A stretch of DNA of 64,000 bases from Nocardioides rubriscoriae. GTDB lineage: Bacteria; Actinomycetota; Actinomycetes; Propionibacteriales; Nocardioidaceae. Of this stretch, positions 25,684 to 34,779 are shown piece after piece. The stretch is taken from contig NZ_VIYJ01000001.1 in assembly GCF_008087085.1 (NCBI RefSeq), positions 186,001 to 250,000 of the forward strand, given 5' to 3'. The notes under the pieces were generated by a model. It searched no databases. It was not told where the DNA came from and worked only from the letters and a program-made list of their open reading frames with translations. A program made the translations under genes and the position numbers. The first letter of the stretch is position 1. Each line of letters opens with the position of its first letter.

Positions 25684-27070
25684 TTCTCAAGCTCCATTTC
25701 GGGCCGGCGGGCGTGTCTTCGACCTCGATGCCGGCGTCCTTGATCTGGTCGCGGATGGCGTCCGCGCGGGCGAAGTCGTGGGCGGCGCGCGCCTCGGCGC
25801 GCTGCGCGAGCAGACCGGCGACGAGGGCGTCGACGGCTGCGGTGAGGGCGGCGTCGTGGCCGCCGGCCGAGCCCCAGGCGGGGTCGGCGGGGTCGAGGCC
25901 CAGGACGCCGAGCATGGCCCGCACCCGGGCGGCGTGCGCCTGCACGGCGGCAGGGTCGGCGGCGCGGTTGGCCTCGCGGACGGTGTCGAACAGCACGGCC
26001 ACGGCCGCGGGGGTGCCGAGGTCGTCGTCCATCGCGGCGGCGAACGCCTCGGGGACGTCGCCGGCCTCGCCGGGACCCGCCTTGTCGAGGAAGGTCTCGA
26101 TGCGCCGGAAGCCGACCGCGGCCTCCTCGAGCGCCTCGAAGCTGAACTCGACGTGGGAGCGGTAGTGGGCGCTGACCATGTAGAAGCGCAGCTCGATGCC
26201 GCGCACGCGCTCGAGCACCTTGGGCACGGCCAGGGAGTTGCCGAGCGACTTGCTCATCTTCTCGCCGGCGGTGGTGATCCACGCGTTGTGCATCCAATAC
26301 GACGCGAACGGGTGTCCGGCCGCGCGCGACTGGGCCTGCTCGTTCTCGTGGTGGGGGAAGCGCAGGTCGACGCCGCCGCCGTGGATGTCGAAGGCGGGGC
26401 CGAGGTACTTACCGGCCATCGCCGAGCACTCGATGTGCCAGCCGGGCCGACCGGGACCCCACGGGCTCGGCCACGCGGCGGTCTCGGGCTCGACGTCCTT
26501 CTTGTAGCCCTTCCACAGCGCGAAGTCGCGCGGGTCGCGCTTGCCGCGCGGGTCGGCGTCCTCGGCCGGCTCCATGTCGTCGACCCGCTGCCCGGTGAGC
26601 TCGCCGTACGACGGCCAGGACAGCACGTCGAAGTAGACGTCGCCCGACCCGTCCTCGGCGGCGTAGGCGTGGCCGCGCGCGATCAGCGTCTCGATCAGCT
26701 CGAGCATCTCGGGGACGTGACCGGTCGCGCCGGGCTCGTAGGTCGGCGGCAGCACGTTGATGCTGGCCAGCGCCTCGCGCAGGCGTCCGTGCATCTCGTA
26801 GGCGAGGTTGAACCACGCACGGCCCTGCTCGGCGGCCTTGGCCAGGATCTTGTCGTCGATGTCGGTGACGTTGCGGATGAAGCTGACCTCGTAGCCCTGG
26901 TGGGTCAGCCAACGGCGCAGCACGTCGAAGTTGACCGCCGAGCGGACGTGACCGACGTGGGGCTCCGACTGCACCGTGAGACCACAGACGTAGACGCCCG
27001 CCTTCCCCTCCTCCAGGGGTCGGAAGTCGCGCACCTCGCGCATCGCGGTGTCGTAGAGCCGGAAGGTCAC
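25673..27070 (-). CDS. cysS: cysteinyl-tRNA synthetase
   Basis: The 465-residue class I synthetase has its zinc-binding Cys in YVCGLTVQ at the N-terminus. The HIGH-like motif is [15 protein letters not shown] supplies another metal ligand with nearby His, and the KMSKS motif is EKMSKSLGN near residue 265. The C-terminal DALR-type helical domain follows. It charges tRNA-Cys in the cytoplasm. It is followed directly by rlmB. In mycobacteria cysS lies right after ispF; here three inserted genes separate them. Confidence 0.96.
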   Translation of the reverse strand: MTFRLYDTAMREVRDFRPLEEGKAGVYVCGLTVQSEPHVGHVRSAVNFDVLRRWLTHQGYEVSFIRNVTDIDDKILAKAAEQGRAWFNLAYEMHGRLREALASINVLPPTYEPGATGHVPEMLELIETLIARGHAYAAEDGSGDVYFDVLSWPSYGELTGQRVDDMEPAEDADPRGKRDPRDFALWKGYKKDVEPETAAWPSPWGPGRPGWHIECSAMAGKYLGPAFDIHGGGVDLRFPHHENEQAQSRAAGHPFASYWMHNAWITTAGEKMSKSLGNSLAVPKVLERVRGIELRFYMVSAHYRSHVEFSFEALEEAAVGFRRIETFLDKAGPGEAGDVPEAFAAAMDDDLGTPAAVAVLFDTVREANRAADPAAVQAHAARVRAMLGVLGLDPADPAWGSAGGHDAALTAAVDALVAGLLAQRAEARAAHDFARADAIRDQIKDAGIEVEDTPAGPKWSLRNAR

Positions 27071-27136
27071 CGGCCAAGTCTAGAGATCGGGCGCCCCGAC
27101 CGCTCATCCACGAAGCCTGTGACGGATGGGGCGCAT

Positions 27137-28396
27137 GTGACGTACCGTCGACGCGTGCGCCTTCCCCTCGCCCGACTCGTCCTCAGCGCGGCCCTCGCGT
27201 CCTGTTACGTTGCCGCGGTGACACCCGGTACGGCGGACGCGCAGGCGCCCGCGCGGCGGATCGCCTACCACCAGTGGGACTCCACCGCCGAGCTCGCCAC
27301 CGGCCGCTCGTACGGCCTGACGGTGGCCGACGGCCGCGCCCGGTTCGCGTCGTCGACCGCGCGCCGCAAGGTCGGCACGACCAGCTACGAGACCGCCAGG
27401 TGGGAGTCGGCGTGGGTCTCCCCCGGCTTCGCCTTCACCGAGCTGATCGCCTCGTGGTCGGCGCTCACGCCGTCCGACAGCTTCGTCGAGGTGCGCGTGC
27501 GCGGCCGCGACGCCGCCGGCACGACGTCGTCGTGGGACCTGATGAGCCGGTGGGCCCTGTGGGACACCTACACCCACCGCACCACTGACTCCGGCCAGGC
27601 CGACGACCTCGCGAGCGTCGACGTCGACACCTGGAAGGCCCCGGCCGGGCTGACCTCCTACCAGGTGCGCGTCGTGCTGGCCCGCGCCGCCGGCACCACC
27701 GCCCGGCCCTCCGTCGACACCGTCGGCGCGGTCGTCTCCGCGCTGCCGGCCACGACCCCGGCGACGTCGGCCCCCGGCGTGGCGCGCGGCGTGGTCCTCG
27801 ACGTCCCCCGCTACTCGCAGATGGCCCACGACGGTCACTTCCCGCAGTGGGGCGGCGGCGGCGAGGCCTGGTGCTCGCCGACCTCGACCTCGATGGTCCT
27901 GGGCTACTACGACCGGCTCCCCCGCGCCGCGTCGTACAACTGGGTGCCGGCAGGCCACACCGACCCGTGGGTCGACTACGCCGCTCGAATGACCTACGAC
28001 CACGACTACGACGGCACCGGCAACTGGCCGTTCAACACCGCGTACGCCGCCCCGCTGGCCGGCAAGGCGTTCGTGACCCGGCTGCGCGACCTGCGCGATG
28101 CCGAGCGCTTCATCAAGGCCGGCATCCCGCTGGTCGCGTCGGTGACCTTCGGACCCGGCGAGCTCGACGGCGCCCCGATCGGCTCGACGGCCGGCCACCT
28201 GCTGGTGATCGTCGGCTTCACCGCCGACGGCGACGTGGTGGTCAACGACCCGGCGGCCGGCACCCGCGCCGGCGTACGCCGCACCTACGACCGCGGCCAG
28301 CTCGAGCGGGCCTGGCTCACCCGCTCCGGCGGGCTGGTCTACGTCATCCGCGACGCCGCCCACCCGCTGCCCGCCCGGTCGCCCGGCAACTGGTAG
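27137..28396 (+). CDS. secreted C39-like cysteine peptidase family protein
   Basis: The 419-residue protein has a signal peptide (MTYRRR..., then the hydrophobic LARLVLSAALASCYVAAV, cleaved near ADAQA). Residues about 40-210 are a beta-rich domain. The C-terminal papain-like domain has Cys246 in GEAWCSPTSTSMVLGYY, His354 in TAGHLLVIVGF and a following VNDPAA that supplies Asn/Asp. This is the Peptidase_C39-like type found in secreted actinobacterial proteins. I prefer GTG 27137 because GGATGGGG lies upstream; GTG 27155 is an alternative. The substrate is unknown. Confidence 0.82.
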   Translation: MTYRRRVRLPLARLVLSAALASCYVAAVTPGTADAQAPARRIAYHQWDSTAELATGRSYGLTVADGRARFASSTARRKVGTTSYETARWESAWVSPGFAFTELIASWSALTPSDSFVEVRVRGRDAAGTTSSWDLMSRWALWDTYTHRTTDSGQADDLASVDVDTWKAPAGLTSYQVRVVLARAAGTTARPSVDTVGAVVSALPATTPATSAPGVARGVVLDVPRYSQMAHDGHFPQWGGGGEAWCSPTSTSMVLGYYDRLPRAASYNWVPAGHTDPWVDYAARMTYDHDYDGTGNWPFNTAYAAPLAGKAFVTRLRDLRDAERFIKAGIPLVASVTFGPGELDGAPIGSTAGHLLVIVGFTADGDVVVNDPAAGTRAGVRRTYDRGQLERAWLTRSGGLVYVIRDAAHPLPARSPGNW

Positions 28397-28399
28397 ACC

Positions 28400-28447
28400 C
28401 GATAGTCGTGGACGTTGTGCACACGTGCAGAACGTCCACGACTATCG
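28400..28447. repeat. palindromic repeat, family B copy 2 (probable bidirectional terminator)
   Basis: The 23-base arms 28400-28422 and 28425-28447 pair with a single mismatch. The core GTCGTGGACGTT matches the copy at 16909. It sits between the convergent stops of the C39-like protein and the SDR. Confidence 0.75.
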
Positions 28448-28450
28448 GCG

Positions 28451-29194
28451 TCAGACGCCGTAGCCCCCGTCGACGTCGAGCTTCTGGCCGCTGACGAACC
28501 CGGCGCGGTCGGAGGCCAGGAAGCAGACGGCCTCGGCGACGTCGGCGGCGGTGCCGAAGCGACGCAGCGGGATGTTGCTGCGGGTGATCGCGAGGTCGGC
28601 GTCGCACAGGTCGCCGGAGGCGATCAGCCGCTCGGCCATGCCGTCGGTGAGCATGCCGGGGCCGACGGCGTTGACGCGGACGCCGTAGCGCCCCTCCTCG
28701 GCGGCGAACGCGCGCACCATCGCCTCGACCGCGGCCTTGGGGGCCGAGGAGAGCCCGTCGCGCACGGGGTAGCGCGCGGTCGCCGCGGTCGTCACCGCGA
28801 CCACCGAGCCCCGCGACGCACGCAGGTGCGGCAGGGCCGCGTGCACGACGGCGAAGAACGCCGCGGCGTCGGCCGCGAGCTGCTGCGCCATCTGCGTCGG
28901 ACTCACGCGCGAGAGGTGGAGCATCGGCACGTGCGGCCCGGCGGCGTGCACGAGGGTGTGCAGTCCCCCGCCGTCGGCGACGACCTGCTCGACGACCCCG
29001 GGGACCGCGTCGAGGTCGTCCAGGTCGAGCCGGTACGACGCCCCGCGGGCCGGCGCCTCGCGGCGGTAGGTGACCGCGACCCGGGCGCCCCGCGCGGCGA
29101 GCAGGTCGGCGACCGGCGCGCCGAGGCCGCCGTTGCCGCCGACGACGAGCGCGACCCCGGGCCGGCCCGCGAAGTCGTCCGGGGGGTCGGTCAC
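28451..29194 (-). CDS. atypical short-chain dehydrogenase/reductase lacking the catalytic Tyr
   Basis: The 247-residue SDR-fold protein has the cofactor motif VVGGNGGLGAPVA (residues 18-30), HAAGP near 83 and a C-terminal GQKLDVDGGYG. In the usual YxxxK motif the Tyr position is Ser149 before Lys153 (SSAPK), and the Ser position is Thr-rich (AVTTAATA). Normal SDR chemistry is therefore doubtful. It may be a pseudo-enzyme or use another residue. The GTG start at 29194 overlaps the stop of the molybdopterin oxidoreductase (GTGA), so the two are coupled. Confidence 0.8.
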   Translation of the reverse strand: MTDPPDDFAGRPGVALVVGGNGGLGAPVADLLAARGARVAVTYRREAPARGASYRLDLDDLDAVPGVVEQVVADGGGLHTLVHAAGPHVPMLHLSRVSPTQMAQQLAADAAAFFAVVHAALPHLRASRGSVVAVTTAATARYPVRDGLSSAPKAAVEAMVRAFAAEEGRYGVRVNAVGPGMLTDGMAERLIASGDLCDADLAITRSNIPLRRFGTAADVAEAVCFLASDRAGFVSGQKLDVDGGYGV

Positions 29195-30711
29195 GCCACG
29201 GAGAAGTCGACCGAGTGCCACCCGGTGGCACCGTCGGGCAGCACGTCGGCACGCACGCTGGTCTGCACGTTGCCGTCGGCGTCGGTGGCGCGGACCGTGA
29301 CGGTGTGGTCGCCCGGCTCGAGGTCGACGGTGGCCTTCCACTGCACCCAGGTGTCGGTGCTGGCTGCCGCACCGAGGTCGGCGGGCGTCCAGGGGCCGCC
29401 GTCGACCTGGATGTCGACCGCGGAGATGCCGGTGTGCTGGATCCAAGCGGTGCCGGCGACCACGACCTGGCCGGCGGGCACCGTGGCGCCACGGGAGGGG
29501 ACCTCGACCTTGGAGGCCATCTTGACCGGGCCGAGCTCGCCCCAGCCGCGCTGGGTCCAGTAGGCGTCGACCTGGTCGAAGGTGGTGACCTCCATGTCGA
29601 CGACCCACTTGGTGCCCGAGACGTAGCCGTACAGGCCCGGCACGATCGTGCGCACGGGGTAGCCGTGGTCGCGCGGCAGCGGCTCTCCGTTCATCGCCAC
29701 GGCGAGCATCGCCTTGCGGCCGTCCATCAGCACGTCGAGGGGGGTCGCGCAGTTCCAGCCGTCGATGGAGGTCTGCAGGACCGCGTCGGCGCCCGGCTGG
29801 GGACCGGCCGCGGCGAGGATCGGGGCGAGCAGGGCGCCGCTCCACCAGGCGTTGCCGATCAGGTCGCCGCCGACCTCGTTGGACACGCAGTTGAGCGTGA
29901 TCCATGCCTCGACGCCCTCGCGGCCGATGAGGTCGTTGTAGGTCAGGGTGATCTCGCGGTCGACCATGCCGTGGATGCGCAGCGACCAGTCCTCGGCCAG
30001 CACCACGGGACGCGAGAACGCCGTGTCGATGAGGTAGAAGTCGTCGGCCGGGGTCATCCACGGCTGGACGCCGTCGACGTCGACGCGCGCGCCGGCGGGG
30101 ATCACGGGGCTGGTCACCGGGAGTCGCAGGCTCTTCTGCTCCTCCTTCTGCTTGCGCACGTCCTGGCCGAAGAGCCGTCCGGCGATCGTCGAGATGCTGG
30201 CGACGCCGACCACCGCACCCACGACGACCAGGAAGTCGCGGCGACGTCCGCGCCACAGGTCGCCGAACAGGTGGCTGTCGTCGAGCGACTGCAGCTGCCG
30301 CAGGCGCTCGCCCAGCAGCGCCATCGCCCCGACCATGGCGACGTAGCCGAGCGCGACCGGGACCAGGCGCGTGACGGTGGCGCCGTTGGTGGTGAGCACG
30401 GCGATGCTGCCGAGCACAGCGACGGCGCCGAAGCCCGCGACCGCGACCCACCAGCGGGTGCGTGCGGCCCGCCCGATGACGGCGAACAACGTCGTCAGGA
30501 TGAGCAGGATGGCGGGGATGGTGATCTTCTTGCCGGAGTTCTCGCGGGCCCAGTTGACGATGCCGGCCGGCGAGTGGTCGCGCACGAAGTCGGCCACGGC
30601 GACGACGGCGCCGGGCTGGTTGAACCACTCGGTGAGCGCGAAGTTGATCGCCAGGCCGGTGAATCCGGCGAGCACGCCGGCGAACGACCACGCGGCCGCA
30701 GACCTCTTCAT
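29191..30711 (-). CDS. membrane-anchored molybdopterin-dependent oxidoreductase, sulfite oxidase family
   Basis: The 506-residue protein has four or five membrane helices in residues 1-180. A sulfite-oxidase-type molybdopterin domain follows at about 200-400, with the Mo-ligating Cys275 in [14 protein letters not shown]-terminal dimerisation/Ig-like domain lies at about 410-506 ([19 protein letters not shown]). The catalytic domain should face outside. The donor and acceptor are unknown; sulfite, protein methionine sulfoxide or other small oxides are options for the family. The ATG at 30711 starts the first helix. It is divergent from ispF. Confidence 0.87.
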   Translation of the reverse strand: MKRSAAAWSFAGVLAGFTGLAINFALTEWFNQPGAVVAVADFVRDHSPAGIVNWARENSGKKITIPAILLILTTLFAVIGRAARTRWWVAVAGFGAVAVLGSIAVLTTNGATVTRLVPVALGYVAMVGAMALLGERLRQLQSLDDSHLFGDLWRGRRRDFLVVVGAVVGVASISTIAGRLFGQDVRKQKEEQKSLRLPVTSPVIPAGARVDVDGVQPWMTPADDFYLIDTAFSRPVVLAEDWSLRIHGMVDREITLTYNDLIGREGVEAWITLNCVSNEVGGDLIGNAWWSGALLAPILAAAGPQPGADAVLQTSIDGWNCATPLDVLMDGRKAMLAVAMNGEPLPRDHGYPVRTIVPGLYGYVSGTKWVVDMEVTTFDQVDAYWTQRGWGELGPVKMASKVEVPSRGATVPAGQVVVAGTAWIQHTGISAVDIQVDGGPWTPADLGAAASTDTWVQWKATVDLEPGDHTVTVRATDADGNVQTSVRADVLPDGATGWHSVDFSVA

Positions 30712-30757
30712 GGTCACATCTTCCCTCAGGCATGATCGGCCCGTGACTTCCGCGGAC

Positions 30758-31306
30758 ATGACGGACCCCTTACGGCTTCCCCCGCACCTCCCGCGGACCG
30801 GGATCGGGGTCGACGTCCACCGCTACGCCGACGGTGTCGCGATGCACCTGGCCGGGCTGTCGTTCCCCGACGAGCCGCAGGGCCTCGAGGGCCACTCCGA
30901 CGCCGACGTCGCCGCGCACGCCGCGTGCGACGCGCTGTTCTCGGCGGCCGGCCTCGGCGACCTCGGCTCCCACTTCGGCACCTCCGAGCCCGAGTGGGCC
31001 GGCGCCTCCGGGGTCACCCTGCTCACCGAGACCGCCCGCCGCGTGCGCGCCGCGGGCTTCGCCATCGGCAACGTCGCCGTCCAGGTGGTCGCCTCCCGCC
31101 CGCGTCTGGGTGCCCGCCGTACCGAGGCCGAGGCCGTCCTGTCGGCCGCCGTCGGCGCCCCGGTCTCGGTCTCCGCCACCACCACCGACGGGCTGGGCCT
31201 CACCGGTCGGGGCGAGGGAGCCGCGGCCATCGCCACCGCCCTCGTCGTGGCGGTCGACCCGGTCGACCCGGTCGACCCGGTCGACCCGATCGACCCGGTC
31301 GACTAG
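30758..31306 (+). CDS. ispF: 2-C-methyl-D-erythritol 2,4-cyclodiphosphate synthase with a repetitive C-terminal tail
   Basis: The 182-residue enzyme of the MEP isoprenoid pathway has metal ligands Asp19 and His21 (GVDVHRY) and His54 (DVAAHA). It also has GHSDADV near 45 and the C-terminal motif [23 protein letters not shown]. It converts CDP-ME 2-phosphate into the cyclic diphosphate. The core ends at about residue 165. A tail of Val-Asp-Pro repeats follows, encoded by a 9-base DNA repeat, and is absent from usual IspF proteins of about 160 residues. A GTG at 30743 is an alternative start. Confidence 0.94.
   Translation: MTDPLRLPPHLPRTGIGVDVHRYADGVAMHLAGLSFPDEPQGLEGHSDADVAAHAACDALFSAAGLGDLGSHFGTSEPEWAGASGVTLLTETARRVRAAGFAIGNVAVQVVASRPRLGARRTEAEAVLSAAVGAPVSVSATTTDGLGLTGRGEGAAAIATALVVAVDPVDPVDPVDPIDPVD
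31253..31303 (+). repeat. in-frame 9-base minisatellite in ispF
   Basis: Four perfect GTCGACCCG units (31253-31288), one ATCGACCCG variant and a partial unit end directly at the ispF stop. They encode the VDP repeats of the IspF tail. Each unit holds GTCGAC, a palindrome. Confidence 0.9.
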
Positions 31307-31665
31307 GCGGCCTGCGCCTTGCGGTGGCCGACCAGCACGACCCCGTCGACCACCTTGACGGCGTACGCCGGGACGGTGACGTGGGCGTCCTCCAGGCAGC
31401 GTCCGGTACGCAGGTCGAAGGCGTGCTTGTGGGCGGGCGAGGCGACGAAGGGGACGCCGTGGCGCACCCCCACGATGCCGCGCGCGATCATCGAGGCCTT
31501 CGCGAAGGGGTCGTGGTTGCCCAGGGCGTAGACCTCGTCGTCGGCGACGCGGAAGATCGCGACCGACTGACCGTGGACCAGGGCCGCCACGCCGCGCTCG
31601 ACCTCGAGGTCGGACATCTTGCAGACGGGCTGCCACTCCTCCCGAGAGGGGGACCGAGGCGTCAT
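31303..31665 (-). CDS. nirD: nitrite reductase small subunit NirD-like (Rieske-fold without cluster ligands)
   Basis: The 120-residue protein has a Rieske-like fold typical of Nir[45 protein letters not shown], then [23 protein letters not shown]. The Cys-x-His pairs that bind [2Fe-2S] in true Rieske proteins are missing (NHD and SPAHKH instead), as is usual for NirD. NirD supports the siroheme subunit NirB in assimilatory nitrite reduction, but no nirB is in the window. The stop shares the bases CTAG with the convergent ispF stop. The gene interrupts the usual ispD-ispF pair. Confidence 0.85.
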   Translation of the reverse strand: MTPRSPSREEWQPVCKMSDLEVERGVAALVHGQSVAIFRVADDEVYALGNHDPFAKASMIARGIVGVRHGVPFVASPAHKHAFDLRTGRCLEDAHVTVPAYAVKVVDGVVLVGHRKAQAA

Positions 31666-31809
31666 GCTCGGACGTTAGATCGGCGCCCGGCACGCTCAGG
31701 TTTCGGTGTGTTACAGCCAGGAAAATCCTCGTCTGAAGTGAGAGGTCAGGAGTCACGAAGTCACACGTCGACGGCCACCGTCGATCGCACGCCCTGGCAG
31801 ACTCGCCCC

Positions 31810-32499
31810 GTGCCCGCTGCCGTCGTCGTCCTCGCCGCCGGCTCCGGGACCCGGGTCGGTGCCGAGGTCAACAAGGTGCTGCTGCCGTTGGGCGGCGTAC
31901 CCCTGCTGACCCGGTCGGTGCTGACCGCGCTGGCGGTCGCCGACGTCGTGCGCGTCGTGGTGGTGGTCCGTGACGGCGAGCAGGAGGCGGTCGGCGCGGC
32001 CCTCGCCCCGCACCTGGGCCAGGCGCAGGTCGCGCTGGTCGTCGGCGGCGAGACCCGCCACGACTCGGAGTGGGCGGCGCTGCGGCTGCTGCGCGGCGAC
32101 GTCGCGTCCGGCGCGGTCGACGTCGTGGCCATCCACGACGGCGCACGCCCGCTCGCCTCGCGCGCGCTCTTCGACGCGGTGATCGCCGCGGCCCGGGCCC
32201 ACGGCGGCGCGATCCCGGTCGCCCCCGCGCCCACCCTGCTGAGCCCCGACGGGGCCGAGCGCGGGCTCGGGGCCGTGCAGACCCCGCAGGCCTTCGCCGC
32301 GGTCGAGCTGCTGGCGGCCTACACCGCCGCCGACGCCGAGGGGTTCTCCGGCACCGACACCGCGTCGTGCCTGGAGCGCTTCGCGCCAGGCGTACGGATC
32401 GCGGCCGTGCCGAGCAGCGCCCTCAACCTCAAGGTGACCTGGCCGCAAGACCTAGCGCTCGCCGAGGCCCTCCAGCACGCGGACGTCGTCGCGCCCTGA
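31810..32499 (+). CDS. ispD: 2-C-methyl-D-erythritol 4-phosphate cytidylyltransferase
   Basis: The 229-residue enzyme has the CTP-binding loop [11 protein letters not shown] near residue 7, the following Lys in [20 protein letters not shown] near 105, and AVQTPQAF near 155. The C-terminal [17 protein letters not shown] is also typical. It makes CDP-ME in the MEP pathway, feeding ispF upstream. The GTG at 31810 is chosen because the glycine-rich loop begins six residues later. Its last 48 bases overlap the convergent IspD-like paralogue. Confidence 0.95.
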   Translation: MPAAVVVLAAGSGTRVGAEVNKVLLPLGGVPLLTRSVLTALAVADVVRVVVVVRDGEQEAVGAALAPHLGQAQVALVVGGETRHDSEWAALRLLRGDVASGAVDVVAIHDGARPLASRALFDAVIAAARAHGGAIPVAPAPTLLSPDGAERGLGAVQTPQAFAAVELLAAYTAADAEGFSGTDTASCLERFAPGVRIAAVPSSALNLKVTWPQDLALAEALQHADVVAP

Positions 32500-33009
32500 G
32501 ACCCGGGCCGCACTCGGCGGCGCCTCCACCTCGACCACGTCGTACGACGCCCGCAGCAGCACCACGAGCTCGGTGAGGTCGAGCGTCGGCAGGGCCGGGA
32601 GCGCGGCGACCACCGAGCCCGGGAGCACCACCGGGGAGCAGACCGTGCGGAGCCGGTCGCGGTCGACGGTCGCGCCGACGTAGCCGTCGGCCAGGCGCTT
32701 GACCGTGTCGGTGACGGGCCGGGTCGCGACCACGACCGCCCCGGTCTCGCGGCAGCGCTCGACGCAGGCGGCGATGAAGTCGGGCGGCGTCAGCGGGCAC
32801 AGGCTGTCGTGCAGGACGAAGGTCTCGGCGGCCTCGACCAGGCCGCTCCACGGCACGGACTCGTCGACGATCATCACGCCGGACTCCCCCAGCGACCAGG
32901 CGGCCGCCGCGGCGAGCGCCTCGCCGTGCACCAGCAGGAACGGCAGGGAGCCGCGCTCGTCGGTGAGCACGGTGCCGAGCGGGACGGGCTCTTCGTCGTC
33001 GTACATCAC
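32452..33009 (-). CDS. degenerate IspD-like nucleotidyltransferase paralogue
   Basis: The 185-residue protein aligns with the middle of Isp[17 protein letters not shown] matches the IspD HDxARPL region, [15 protein letters not shown] matches the PxxDTxK region, and [16 protein letters not shown] matches the DRxxLxxxQTPQ region. The N-terminal CTP loop (LAAGxGxR) and the key Lys are absent, so it should not be a working cytidylyltransferase. It lies between ispD and carD and is co-oriented with carD. A regulatory or moonlighting role is a guess. The alternative is a decaying duplicate, but the frame is intact and codon use is normal. Confidence 0.7.
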   Translation of the reverse strand: MMYDDEEPVPLGTVLTDERGSLPFLLVHGEALAAAAAWSLGESGVMIVDESVPWSGLVEAAETFVLHDSLCPLTPPDFIAACVERCRETGAVVVATRPVTDTVKRLADGYVGATVDRDRLRTVCSPVVLPGSVVAALPALPTLDLTELVVLLRASYDVVEVEAPPSAARVSGRDDVRVLEGLGER

Positions 33010-33035
33010 CCTGGACGGTAGCCCGCCGGACGCAC

Positions 33036-33065
33036 GTCAGCCCCGGCCGGGTGGCCGGGGCTGAC
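33036..33065 (-). terminator. hairpin terminator after carD
   Basis: A perfect 13-base stem (33036-33048 with 33053-33065, GTCAGCCCCGGCC) has a GGGT loop. It is 32 bases past the carD stop, between carD and the IspD-like gene. Confidence 0.7.
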
Positions 33066-33096
33066 GGGTGAGGCTGGGTGCAACTGGTGGGTCAGG

Positions 33097-33582
33097 TCAG
33101 GACGCGAGGACCTCGTCGAGGATGGTCTCGGCCTTGTCCTCGTTGGTGTGCTCGGCCAGGGCCAGCTCGGAGACGAGGATCTGGCGCGCCTTGGCCAGCA
33201 TCCGCTTCTCGCCCGCGGACAGGCCGCGGTCACGCTCGCGGCGCCACAGGTCGCGCACGACCTCGGCGACCTTCATGACGTCGCCGCTGTGGAGCTTCTC
33301 GAGGTTGGCCTTGTAGCGCCGCGACCAGTTGGTCGGCTCCTCGACGTGCTCGGCACGCAGGACGTCGAACACGCGATCGAGGCCCGCCTTGTCGACGACG
33401 TCGCGGACACCCACGAGATCGAGGTTGCAGGCGGGCACGCGGACGACCAGGTCCTGCTGAGCGACGATCCGGAGCACCAGGTACTCACGGTCCTCTCCCT
33501 TGATCTTCCGCATCTCGATGTCCTCGATGACAGCGGCCCCGTGATTGGGATAGACGACCGTTTCGCCGACGGTGAAAGTCAT
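33097..33582 (-). CDS. carD: CarD family RNA polymerase-binding transcription regulator
   Basis: The 161-residue protein has the N-terminal RNAP beta-interacting Tudor-like domain ([21 protein letters not shown], then YLVLRI) and a C-terminal helical DNA-binding domain ([39 protein letters not shown]). In mycobacteria CarD binds the beta subunit and stabilises open complexes at most promoters, including rRNA promoters. A strong Shine-Dalgarno (AGGAAGGGG) precedes the ATG. The neighbourhood with ispD, ispF, cysS, rlmB and an LpqE-like gene matches mycobacteria. Confidence 0.96.
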   Translation of the reverse strand: MTFTVGETVVYPNHGAAVIEDIEMRKIKGEDREYLVLRIVAQQDLVVRVPACNLDLVGVRDVVDKAGLDRVFDVLRAEHVEEPTNWSRRYKANLEKLHSGDVMKVAEVVRDLWRRERDRGLSAGEKRMLAKARQILVSELALAEHTNEDKAETILDEVLAS

Positions 33583-33609
33583 ATGTGATGAACCCCTTCC
33601 TAGGCCTTC

Positions 33610-33617
33610 ATCCTAGC
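33610..33617 (-). promoter_or_regulatory. extended -10 promoter element of carD
   Basis: On the minus strand TGC-TAGGAT lies 28 bases before the carD ATG. It resembles an extended -10 box; the -35 region 17 bases farther (GCTGAG) is poor. Confidence 0.3.
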
Positions 33618-33769
33618 ACGACTCAGGAGGCTCTCAGCCGACGTTTGTGCAGGTCAGAGGCCTGATCGATCAGTTTTGGTGTCTTGACAGAAGCCGGATC
33701 GTGTGGTGGCGAGGGGTTCGTCGGGGTGGCAGGGACGCCCTGCGGGGCCGGTGGTCGATACTGCTCGAC

Positions 33770-34615
33770 ATGGCCAAGCTGCAGCGCCGGACGCGACGCG
33801 ACCGCGCCGGGGACGACCCCGGGGAACCGACGACGCAGCAGGCTCCCGAGCCGGCCGCCGAGGGCGACCCGACGGACCGGCGTACGACGGCGCAGCGGCT
33901 GCGGCTCTCGGTCGCCGGGTCCGGCCCCGTGCTGCTGCTGCAGGCCTCCCACCCACGGCAGGCGCTGGCGACCGGACTGGGGCTGGGGATCGCCGCGCTG
34001 GCCGCCGACCGGCCGGCCCGCGAGGCGGCCGTGGTCGCGGCGACCGGCGTCGTGGGCCAGGCCATCCTCGGGTGGCACAACGACATCGTCGACCGCGCGA
34101 CCGACGCCCGCCACCACACGCCGGGCAAGCCCGTGGCCGACGGGCGCCTCGAGGTCGGCAGCGCCTGGTACGCGCTGGTGCTGGGCGTGCTCCTGGTGAT
34201 CCCGCTGTCGATCTCCACCGGGGTCGACGCCGGGACGTTCTACCTCGCGGCGCTCGCGGTCGGCCTGCTCGGCAACGTGGTGCTGCGCCGCGGGCGCCTG
34301 TCGTGGGTGTCGTGGGCCGTGCAGTACGCCCTCTACGCGCCCTTCCTCGCCCTGGGGGGCTGGGGCGGGACCGCCGTCGGCGAGCCGCCCGAGGTCGCGA
34401 TGGTGGTGCTCTTCGGGCTGCTCGGGATCGGCGTCCACTTCCTGCGCTCGGTGTGGGGGCTCGTGGCCGACGACGCCGACGGCTGGACCTACCTGCCGCT
34501 GGTCCTCGGACGGCGCCTGGGCGCGGCCCGGCTGCTCGCGGTGTCGGCGGCGTACACCGGTGCGGTGCTGGTGGCCATCGTGGTCGTCGGCACCACCCTC
34601 GGCCTGCGGCACTGA
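33770..34615 (+). CDS. UbiA-family prenyltransferase-like membrane protein
   Basis: The 281-residue protein has a hydrophilic N-terminus of about 45 residues and then about seven to eight hydrophobic segments. The first Asp-rich motif of UbiA enzymes is present as NDIVDRATD at residues 104-112. The second is less clear (DDADG near 240). These enzymes transfer prenyl groups onto aromatic or sugar acceptors in the membrane. The acceptor is unknown. It sits between carD and the LpqE-like gene, where mycobacteria have no such gene. Adjacent isoprenoid genes (ispD, ispF) make an isoprenoid link natural. Confidence 0.8.
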   Translation: MAKLQRRTRRDRAGDDPGEPTTQQAPEPAAEGDPTDRRTTAQRLRLSVAGSGPVLLLQASHPRQALATGLGLGIAALAADRPAREAAVVAATGVVGQAILGWHNDIVDRATDARHHTPGKPVADGRLEVGSAWYALVLGVLLVIPLSISTGVDAGTFYLAALAVGLLGNVVLRRGRLSWVSWAVQYALYAPFLALGGWGGTAVGEPPEVAMVVLFGLLGIGVHFLRSVWGLVADDADGWTYLPLVLGRRLGAARLLAVSAAYTGAVLVAIVVVGTTLGLRH

Positions 34616-34647
34616 TCGGGACGCTGGACGGCCGCCGGACGTGCGCT

Positions 34648-34683
34648 GACCAGGCCGGTGATCAGGCCGGTGATCAGGCCGGT
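34648..34683. repeat. three 12-base tandem repeats
   Basis: Units GACCAGGCCGGT, GATCAGGCCGGT and GATCAGGCCGGT are consecutive and are followed by a degenerate fourth. They are intergenic, between the UbiA-like gene and the lipoprotein gene. Confidence 0.8.
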
Positions 34684-34779
34684 GATCAAGACCGCAGGTG
34701 CTCCAGTGCGGGGCCCGTGCACCATCACCACTAGGCTGGCGCCTGCTCGTGTCCGTCCCGTCCTTGCGAAGGTCCCACC

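Noticed and set aside
32452..32499. Frameshift or mis-assembly at the ispD / IspD-like overlap
   Set aside because: Both proteins end cleanly in normal IspD-like C-termini; convergent overlap is the simpler reading.
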